This document shows, in pieces, positions 7,008-11,717 of a DNA stretch of 11,717 bases. The DNA comes from SAR202 cluster bacterium (lineage in GTDB: Bacteria > Chloroflexota > Dehalococcoidia > Lucifugimonadales > UBA1123). Position numbers and translations under genes: made by a program. The notes below the pieces were generated by a model, which was not told where the DNA came from, ran no database searches, and saw only the letters and a list, made by a program, of their open reading frames with translations. The stretch lies in assembly GCA_030743915.1 (NCBI GenBank), contig JASLRP010000170.1, positions 1 to 11,717 of the forward strand. The letters are read 5' to 3'. Every line of letters starts with the position of its first letter. The stretch's first letter is position 1.

Positions 7008-7952
7008 CTAGAACGTGGCTATGGGGTTCACGGGCGATCCGGTGCCGCCGTTGACCACCAGTGGGGCGATGGTCAGAAGGAACTCGTAGCGCCCGGTTTC
7101 GGCGCACACTTCTGACAGTCGTTCGAAATTCGCGTTGTCCAACAGCGGCATGCCCATATGAGGAATCACAACCTCGTGGATCACGATTCGGGCCGGATAT
7201 TCGTAGTGCTGATGCCCTGCTTCCTGAAGGTCCCAGCCCAGCATCGCGGCGTTGGTGTCGTAGAGGTACTCGATTATCGAAGGGGCGTTTCCAGGCGTGT
7301 TCGGCGGGAACGAGAACTGGTGGTCCGGGTTGGCAGCCCAGAATTTGTCTGAACCGGAACGCACCAGCACGATGTCCCCATCTCGTGGCGTGATGCCCTT
7401 GGACGATGCCCAGTCCTCCAGGTCCCAGCCCTCCACGGGATGGTCGATTTCCAGATAGTCCTGGCCTCGCATCCGGGGAATGTCGTACAGAACGCCGCGA
7501 GTCACGATTCCATCGCGCCAGTTTTCAACCGAGTTGGTGAGCGCGCCGTCATCGGTTATCAGGGCGGGGTCTCGGTCATTGTAGATGCGACCACCTTCGC
7601 TGGAGTCTTTGGTGAAAATATGGCACAGGGCGTCGATGTGGGTATTCACAAAACCATGATACGAAACGCCGACATAGTCGCCAGACCCGGTTGCGCCAAC
7701 CGACATCCGATGATCGGCTGGCCGCCCATTGCGCCTTTCGTCAGAGACGACAGCGGCCGTCGCCAGAGGGTTGGCGCACGAGACCGTCCTGCCATCCTGG
7801 ACCAGTCCCACAGCGTGCTTGGTCCCTTCCCGTGTTATGTGGTTGAGGGTGCCAAACTGGTCGTCATCGCCCCATCGGCCCCAGTTATTGAACCTGACTT
7901 TGTAGTCGTCGTACTCTTCCAGCGTCGTTGGTTTTCGGTCACTTAGCCCCAT
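7008..7952 (-). CDS. Cyclase-family metal-dependent hydrolase (kynurenine formamidase-like fold)
   Basis: The product (314 aa) belongs to the cyclase family, which includes kynurenine formamidase (KynB) and isatin hydrolase, metal enzymes that hydrolyse amide or lactam-type bonds. The metal motif is visible as HGFVNTHIDALCH (99-111), with His105, Asp107 and His111 in the TH-x-D-x3-H pattern. A later His259-Glu260 pair (VIHEV) fits the remaining ligand region. The C-terminal signature HMGMPLLDN (265-273) and TGSPVNPIA (304-312) is typical of the longer, roughly 300-residue branch, often found beside catabolic genes. At this length it is not a classical KynB of about 210 residues, so a tryptophan role should not be assumed. 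A TCCTCG complement (CGAGGA) is its ribosome binding site. The EthD-like gene lies 92 bases upstream on the same strand, with a hairpin between them. Confidence 0.9.
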   Translation of the reverse strand: MGLSDRKPTTLEEYDDYKVRFNNWGRWGDDDQFGTLNHITREGTKHAVGLVQDGRTVSCANPLATAAVVSDERRNGRPADHRMSVGATGSGDYVGVSYHGFVNTHIDALCHIFTKDSSEGGRIYNDRDPALITDDGALTNSVENWRDGIVTRGVLYDIPRMRGQDYLEIDHPVEGWDLEDWASSKGITPRDGDIVLVRSGSDKFWAANPDHQFSFPPNTPGNAPSIIEYLYDTNAAMLGWDLQEAGHQHYEYPARIVIHEVVIPHMGMPLLDNANFERLSEVCAETGRYEFLLTIAPLVVNGGTGSPVNPIATF

Positions 7953-7984
7953 ATTTCAAATCCTCGTGTCGATAAATTTACGGC

Positions 7985-8016
7985 TATCAATGGCAGTCTT
8001 GCCGACCGCCATGATA
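7985..8016 (-). other. Long hairpin in the spacer between the EthD-like and cyclase genes
   Basis: On the minus-strand transcript ATGGCGGTC (8012-8004) pairs with GACTGCCAT (7998-7990) around a GGCAA loop. A further TATC/GATA pairing extends it across one bulged base, giving a 13-bp stem with one G-U pair. The + strand transcript would have an A-C mismatch instead, so the structure suits the minus strand. No U-run follows, so it is not a standard terminator. It may be an RNA-processing, stability or attenuation element, or partial terminator. Confidence 0.5.
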
Positions 8017-8044
8017 ATACGATGCGAACGCAATTGAAACCCGC

Positions 8045-8797
8045 TCAGGGCAGGCCTATCATTTCGGTCTTCCCGCCCAGCGCGAGCGTCCCATTGCCAT
8101 CTACCCACTCCCCCATGCCATCGGGTTTGATGGTCGCAAGGTAGTTCGACCATCCTGTTTCGTCGTGAAAGTACAGTTCCGCCATTCCGGCATAGAGTTC
8201 GTCCAGGGGGTCGATACTGTGGCTCACGACGTACCTGAAGCCGCCTACCGCCTCCATCACCGACTTCACGTTGGGCACATGGATGGTGAGCCAATGGTCG
8301 TAGAATCTTTCGAAGTCTGATCCTTCTTTGGCCTTCACCAGATAGCTCACCTTGTAGAAGCCGGAGCGCGTCGTAGGATATGGCGCGTTGAGGGTCAGAG
8401 GCTCGACGCTCAGATTCTCCGAGCCGTCCATCACGATATATTCCGTGGTGGCCCAGGGAAGGTATGGCTCCGCTCTCTCCTGGAACGAGTCCGTCGGCGT
8501 GGTCCCGCTGGGAAACTCGGGCTTCGGGAGAGGTTCGGGCCACCACAACTGAGCCACTCCATCCCAGGGATGCTCGCCGTTGTCGTCGGCATCGAAAAGG
8601 GTGGCGATGTATCGTCGCGCAAAAGCATTGCCCTTCACGGCATTGTTCTTTTGCCCTTGGATAACGGCGGGCATGTGATTGGCGAACCAATGGGCCACCA
8701 ACTCCTCTCTGGACGTTGTGGGCCTGCGCCTGATGAGATATAGCATTTTGGCTCCCCGAGTTGCCTCGGGAGGATTTGAAACTGACGGCGCGTTCAT
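8045..8797 (-). CDS. Protein with two EthD-like (dimeric alpha/beta barrel) domains
   Basis: The chosen start gives 250 aa. Two similar halves are visible. The first (about 17-125) opens with MLYLIRRRPTTSREELVAHW and has HWFANHMPAVI (36-46). The second (about 147-248) opens with FYKVSYLVKAKEGSDFERFY and has HWLTIHVPNV (168-177). This matches the EthD/dimeric alpha-beta barrel pattern of a hydrophobic strand followed by an x-H-x-P motif. Stand-alone EthD domains are small proteins found beside oxygenase and cytochrome P450 genes; their exact chemistry is mostly unknown. A fused pair could form the barrel within one chain. The frame is open upstream to 9076, but the AAGGAG ribosome binding site and the overlap with the divergent propeller gene favour the ATG at 8797. 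It lies upstream of the cyclase-family gene on the same strand and probably forms a two-gene unit with it. I am confident of the fold type, not of any catalytic role. Confidence 0.75.
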   Translation of the reverse strand: MNAPSVSNPPEATRGAKMLYLIRRRPTTSREELVAHWFANHMPAVIQGQKNNAVKGNAFARRYIATLFDADDNGEHPWDGVAQLWWPEPLPKPEFPSGTTPTDSFQERAEPYLPWATTEYIVMDGSENLSVEPLTLNAPYPTTRSGFYKVSYLVKAKEGSDFERFYDHWLTIHVPNVKSVMEAVGGFRYVVSHSIDPLDELYAGMAELYFHDETGWSNYLATIKPDGMGEWVDGNGTLALGGKTEMIGLP

Positions 8798-8805
8798 GAG
8801 GGACT

Positions 8806-8811
8806 CTCCTT
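8806..8811 (-). promoter_or_regulatory. Ribosome binding site fixing the EthD-like gene start
   Basis: On the minus strand this reads AAGGAG, 8 bases before the ATG at 8797. It rules against the open frame that continues a further 93 codons upstream to 9076. Confidence 0.8.
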
Positions 8812-8844
8812 GTGGGTCGAGTGAGGATAACGGTTTCAATCGAC

Positions 8845-8873
8845 ATGTTAATATTGGCTTCTCGGCCATGCAA
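8845..8873 (-). promoter_or_regulatory. Possible promoter for the EthD-like/cyclase unit
   Basis: On the minus strand TTGCAT (8873-8868) is followed after 17 bases by TAACAT (8850-8845), with 3/6 and 4/6 matches to sigma-70 boxes. It sits in the 112-base gap between two divergent genes, next to the AT-rich core TTAATATT (8848-8855), which could also serve the + strand gene. The evidence is weak. Confidence 0.3.
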
Positions 8874-8909
8874 CTCTGAATCTTCAAGATCGAACAGGGA
8901 CCATTCACA

Positions 8910-9788
8910 ATGCTGAAAGTCGAACGCTTCTCCACGAACCCGATTATCACTCCGAGCCTCGACGAGAAGATCGGGACCAACATCAACGGGCCGTCACTGA
9001 TCAGGACGCCCGACTGGCTCCCGAACCCGCTGGGCAGGTACCATCTGTACTTCGCCCACCACCGGGGCAAGTACATACGCCTCGCCTACGCTGACAACCT
9101 CGAAGGACCGTGGACGACATACGGCCCTGGAGTTCTGGATCTCAAAGACTCCTTCTTCGCCAACTCCGAGGACTGGCACCACGTCGCGTCTCCCGATGCC
9201 CATGTGGACGACGACGCCCGCGAGATCCGAATGTACTACCACGGCGTCGAGAGTGGGAGGAACCAGCTATCGAGGGTTGCGATCAGCAGTGACGGGATCA
9301 ACTTCACGGCGCGGAAAGAGATTCTTGGGAGTTCCTACCTCAGGGTCATCCAGCACGGTGGCCGCCACTATGCGCTGGGCATGCCCGGTCACATTTACAG
9401 GTCGATGGACGGCCTCACGGGGTTCGAACACGGGCCGACGCTGTTCAGCAAAGACATGCGTCACTGCGCTCTCCAACTCGATGGGGACACGCTGAATATC
9501 TTCTACTCCAACGTTGGCGACATCCCGGAACGCATTCTTCTGGCGACGATTGACCTGACTCAAGATTGGATGGACTGGAAGGAGTCGGAGCCAGTGATAA
9601 TTCTTGAGCCTGAAATGGACTACGAGGGAGCGAAGCAACCTCTGGAGCCGTCAGCGCGCGGCCCCATCAACGTCAGTGTTCGGCAACTGCGGGACCCTGC
9701 CATCTTCCTCGAAGATGGCAACGTCTATCTGCTATATTGTGTCGCCGGCGAGGACGGCATCGGCATCGCGAAGCTGTCCAATGTGTAG
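8910..9788 (+). CDS. Five-bladed beta-propeller protein, glycoside hydrolase 43-like
   Basis: The product (292 aa) has the repeating strand pattern of the GH43/GH32-type five-bladed propeller. Typical pieces are YHLYFAHHRGKYIRLAYA (44-61) with NLEGPW (63-68), the second-blade segment ASPDAHVDDDAREIRMYYHG (93-112), a blade with GHIYRSMDGLTGFE (160-173) and RDPAIFLEDGNVYLLYCVAG (261-280). Known GH43 enzymes cleave arabinose- or xylose-type linkages with two Asp and one Glu. Here the first-blade Asp-Pro motif is replaced by NINGPSLI (24-31), so the canonical general base is not obvious. The invariant-looking ASPD (93-96) and RDPAIF could supply acidic residues. There is no signal peptide, so it appears cytoplasmic. 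It is divergent from the EthD-like gene and convergent with the CoA-transferases, with only 10 bases between stops. An AGGGA ribosome binding site precedes the ATG at 9 bases. Substrate and hydrolytic activity are uncertain. Confidence 0.75.
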   Translation: MLKVERFSTNPIITPSLDEKIGTNINGPSLIRTPDWLPNPLGRYHLYFAHHRGKYIRLAYADNLEGPWTTYGPGVLDLKDSFFANSEDWHHVASPDAHVDDDAREIRMYYHGVESGRNQLSRVAISSDGINFTARKEILGSSYLRVIQHGGRHYALGMPGHIYRSMDGLTGFEHGPTLFSKDMRHCALQLDGDTLNIFYSNVGDIPERILLATIDLTQDWMDWKESEPVIILEPEMDYEGAKQPLEPSARGPINVSVRQLRDPAIFLEDGNVYLLYCVAGEDGIGIAKLSNV

Positions 9789-9798
9789 CTTGTGGCCG

Positions 9799-11022
9799 TC
9801 AATCACTTTGGGTGGGCGTCGGCAATTCATGGTTGAACGCGACCGTGTCTTCGGACGCAAGAGCATGGCATTGCTCATCTGAATATCCGAGGATATCGGC
9901 AAGGATGTGGCGGCTATCCTGACCCATCAGGCGGGAAGGTTCCCAGCTGGACTTGTCTGTATAGTTGCCAGGTATGGACTGCCCCTCGTATTGCTTGGGG
10001 CCGTGCTCATATTCATCCAACTCAACGAAGAAGTCCCGTTCAGTCAGATGCGGATCACTGAGAAGTTGTCGGCTGTTGGCGACCCTCCCGGCGGGCACGC
10101 CGGCGTCCTGAAGAAGGTTCATTAATTCATCGACTTCGCGATTCTCGACCCATTCCGAAATCACACTGTCGATGAATCCCTCGTCGCGTTTCCTCTCCTC
10201 CAACTCCGAGAACCGGGGATCGCGCAATCTGTCGTCATCCACCACAGAACAGAGAGCAAGCCATTCCTGGTTGTTCGTCACCGAGATCGCGATCCAACGA
10301 TCGTCACCTGCGGCGCGGTATGCGCCGTGCGGGGCCTGATCAGGATGCTTGTTGCCACGAATGTCGGGTTCGTAGGAACCGGTTGAACTGGCGACCAGGA
10401 ATTCTCCCGTCGTTATCGCGCCGCCTGCGGCCAGGGCAATGTCGATGAACTGACCGCTGCCTGTGGCGCTCCTCTTGCGGAGCGACGCCAACACGGCGCC
10501 CACGGCATGGAGTCCCGAAATGGGGTCTCCGTAGGCTATGCCTGTCGGCATCGGCACGGACGGATCGTAGCCTATCAGCGAAGGTATTCCCGCCACGGCC
10601 TCCGCTGTCGTGCCGTATGCAGGGTACTCGGAATATGGGCCTTCCATCCCGAAACCGGGCATGGAGCACATCACGATGTTGGGGTTGATCGACGTGAGTT
10701 CATCGTAGGCAAGCCGAAGGTTTCGCATCACCCTCGGACGAAAATTCTCGATCACCACGTCCGAAACCGCCACCAGGTCCTTGAAGACTCTTTTTCCTTC
10801 GTCCTTGTCCAGTCGCAAGCCCAGACTGAGCTTGTTTCGATTGAGCTTGTTGTTGATTCCGTTGCTGGGCACGTTGGGCGTTCTTGGGTCGGATATCTTG
10901 ATGATCTGAGCGCCGAAATCTCCCAGGATGCGGGTCGCCAGAGGGCCGGCCCAGACCCTGGTGAGGTCCAGCACGCGAAGATCGGAGAGGCTGCCGCCGT
11001 TGACATGTCCAGAGTTGTTCAC
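9799..11022 (-). CDS. CaiB/BaiF family (class III) CoA-transferase
   Basis: The product (407 aa) is a full-length class III CoA-transferase, the family of formyl-CoA transferase, CaiB and alpha-methylacyl-CoA racemase. It moves CoA from one acyl group to another carboxylic acid through an aspartyl-CoA anhydride. The opening LRVLDLTRVWAGPLATRILGD (15-35), the NRNKLSLGLRL segment (61-71), ENFRPRV (92-98) and GFGMEGPY (123-130) are standard. Asp166 in AYGDPISGLHA is the catalytic aspartate, and GSGQFIDIAL (188-197) follows as expected. The start is a GTG at 11022 that overlaps the stop of the upstream CoA-transferase gene (GTGA). A GGGAGGG ribosome binding site lies 5 bases before it, inside the upstream gene, so the two are translationally coupled. 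A C-terminal tail of about 20 residues lies beyond the usual domain. The acyl donor and acceptor cannot be told from sequence. Confidence 0.95.
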   Translation of the reverse strand: MNNSGHVNGGSLSDLRVLDLTRVWAGPLATRILGDFGAQIIKISDPRTPNVPSNGINNKLNRNKLSLGLRLDKDEGKRVFKDLVAVSDVVIENFRPRVMRNLRLAYDELTSINPNIVMCSMPGFGMEGPYSEYPAYGTTAEAVAGIPSLIGYDPSVPMPTGIAYGDPISGLHAVGAVLASLRKRSATGSGQFIDIALAAGGAITTGEFLVASSTGSYEPDIRGNKHPDQAPHGAYRAAGDDRWIAISVTNNQEWLALCSVVDDDRLRDPRFSELEERKRDEGFIDSVISEWVENREVDELMNLLQDAGVPAGRVANSRQLLSDPHLTERDFFVELDEYEHGPKQYEGQSIPGNYTDKSSWEPSRLMGQDSRHILADILGYSDEQCHALASEDTVAFNHELPTPTQSD

Positions 11023-11717
11023 GCCTGCCCTCCCAGAACATCAGAGGTGTGTTCGCCAAGCAGCGGAGCCCTTGTCACCATTGGCTTGATTTCAGACATC
11101 AAGAATGGGAAAGTGGGGTATTGGGCCTCTCCGGCCACGGGATGGCCCAACTGTTGAAACAGGTCCCGCTGGACGAACTGGGGGTCCTTCAAGACCTCGT
11201 AGAGATTGAGAACAGGGGCCGTCGGTATGAACCACTCCTCGGAACTCTCCAGGAAAACCTCCTGCCTGGTCTTGCCCTTCATCCAGTCGATAATCAGGCC
11301 GTCGAGCGTGTCTGCATGCTGGCTTCTCTTCATACGAGTGTCGTAACGCGGATCGCTCAGCAGGTCCTCGCGGCCCAGCATCCGGCATAGACGTTCCCAC
11401 TGGTCCTCTGCGGAGACTCCGAAAGCGACGTACCCATCGTCGCAGGGCACGGTCGTTATCCCGTATGAAGCGAACGGCCCGACTTTGTTCCACTGAAGGC
11501 CGTTTCTGTTCCTGACCACCCCTGAATACGTCTCCATCTCGAAGGTGAACTGGTGAAGCGCTCCGAGATTCTCCATCATTGCTATCTCAAGAAACTGTCC
11601 CCGACCGCTCCTGCTCCTTTCCCACAGCGCGATTTCGACGGCATTGTGGGCGTTCAGGCCAGTCAGATAGTCTGGTTGGTGACCGGGCAGCATCAGTGGC
11701 TCCTCTAAAGTGTTGCC
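11019..11717 (-). CDS. CaiB/BaiF family CoA-transferase (C-terminal part, start outside window)
   Basis: The frame is open to the right edge, giving 232 visible residues that correspond to the second half of a class III CoA-transferase; the first half lies outside the window. The first ATG in view (11693) is internal, because the eight codons before it continue the family sequence. The region LPGHQPDYLTGLNA aligns with the catalytic loop of the next gene, and visible residue Asp16 falls on the catalytic aspartate. SGRGQFLEIAMMENL follows as in the family. The far C-terminus (PFLMSEIKPMVTRAPLLGEHTSDVLGG) is also typical, with the common PLLGEHT ending. The stop overlaps the GTG start of the downstream paralogue by 4 nt. 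The two differ clearly in sequence, so they are not a recent duplication. They may form a heteromeric enzyme, as in BbsEF-type transferases, or act on different acids. Confidence 0.93.
   Translation of the reverse strand, partial: GNTLEEPLMLPGHQPDYLTGLNAHNAVEIALWERSRSGRGQFLEIAMMENLGALHQFTFEMETYSGVVRNRNGLQWNKVGPFASYGITTVPCDDGYVAFGVSAEDQWERLCRMLGREDLLSDPRYDTRMKRSQHADTLDGLIIDWMKGKTRQEVFLESSEEWFIPTAPVLNLYEVLKDPQFVQRDLFQQLGHPVAGEAQYPTFPFLMSEIKPMVTRAPLLGEHTSDVLGGQA
11028..11034 (-). promoter_or_regulatory. Ribosome binding site supporting the GTG start of the downstream CoA-transferase
   Basis: On the minus strand this reads GGGAGGG, 5 bases before the GTG at 11022, and lies within the last codons of the upstream gene. 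It supports the non-ATG start and translational coupling. Confidence 0.7.

Noticed and set aside
7956..8873. Long minus-strand open frame (305 codons) overlapping the EthD-like gene
   Set aside because: Its translation is Arg/Gly/Ser-rich and of low complexity, as expected from a shifted frame of a GC-rich gene.
8798..9076. Upstream extension of the EthD-like frame on the minus strand
   Set aside because: It would overlap the divergent propeller gene, lacks family similarity, and a good ribosome binding site marks 8797.
10507..11157. Long + strand open frame opposite the CoA-transferases
   Set aside because: It lies antisense to two clearly conserved genes and resembles no family.
1..11717. 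CRISPR arrays, tRNA/rRNA genes, insertion-sequence ends or transposases
   Set aside because: No repeat-spacer pattern, RNA gene motif, terminal inverted repeat or transposase-like protein was seen on either strand.

Overview
This window looks like part of a bacterial chromosome that is moderately GC-rich by eye. It carries nine gene calls from catabolic and oxidoreductase families, plus one unrecognised gene fragment at the left edge. The mix comprises an enolase-superfamily enzyme, a limonene-monooxygenase-type flavin monooxygenase, a cyclase-family hydrolase, an EthD-like protein, two CaiB/BaiF CoA-transferases and an ADP-forming-type acyl-CoA synthetase. Such families are known to be expanded in marine SAR202-type Chloroflexota (Dehalococcoidia) and also occur in soil Actinobacteria and Proteobacteria. 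SAR202-like origin is my best guess; there is no rRNA or other marker gene here to prove it.

Layout, left to right. (1) Positions 2-520, + strand: the 3' end of an unrecognised Thr/Ser-rich acidic protein, closed by a strong hairpin terminator (541-580). (2) 873-2786, +: an acyl-CoA synthetase (NDP-forming) that appears to lack the front half of its ATP-grasp domain. (3) 2873-5466, -: a closely spaced set, read from right to left, of msrB, a D-2-hydroxyacid dehydrogenase and an enolase-superfamily protein with unusual active-site positions. (4) 5688-6935, +: a luciferase-like monooxygenase, divergent from msrB. (5) 7008-8797, -: a cyclase-family hydrolase preceded by a protein with two EthD-like domains; a long hairpin lies between the two genes. 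(6) 8910-9788, +: a five-bladed propeller protein related to glycoside hydrolase family 43. (7) 9799 to the right edge, -: two CaiB/BaiF CoA-transferases coupled by a 4-nt GTGA overlap, the upstream one cut by the window edge.

How they may work together (inference): the set suits piecemeal oxidation and activation of organic acids, sugar acids and terpenoid- or lactone-like compounds. The monooxygenase would insert oxygen, the cyclase-family enzyme could hydrolyse or ring-open, the enolase-type enzyme and the 2-hydroxyacid dehydrogenase would handle hydroxy and keto acids, and the CoA-transferases would activate carboxylates. MsrB would repair methionine oxidised by reactive oxygen that flavin enzymes leak. 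No mobile element, CRISPR array, tRNA or rRNA was seen. The most notable points are the gutted ATP-grasp domain, the noncanonical enolase active site, the propeller protein lacking the usual GH43 Asp-Pro motif, and the intergenic hairpin at 7985-8016.
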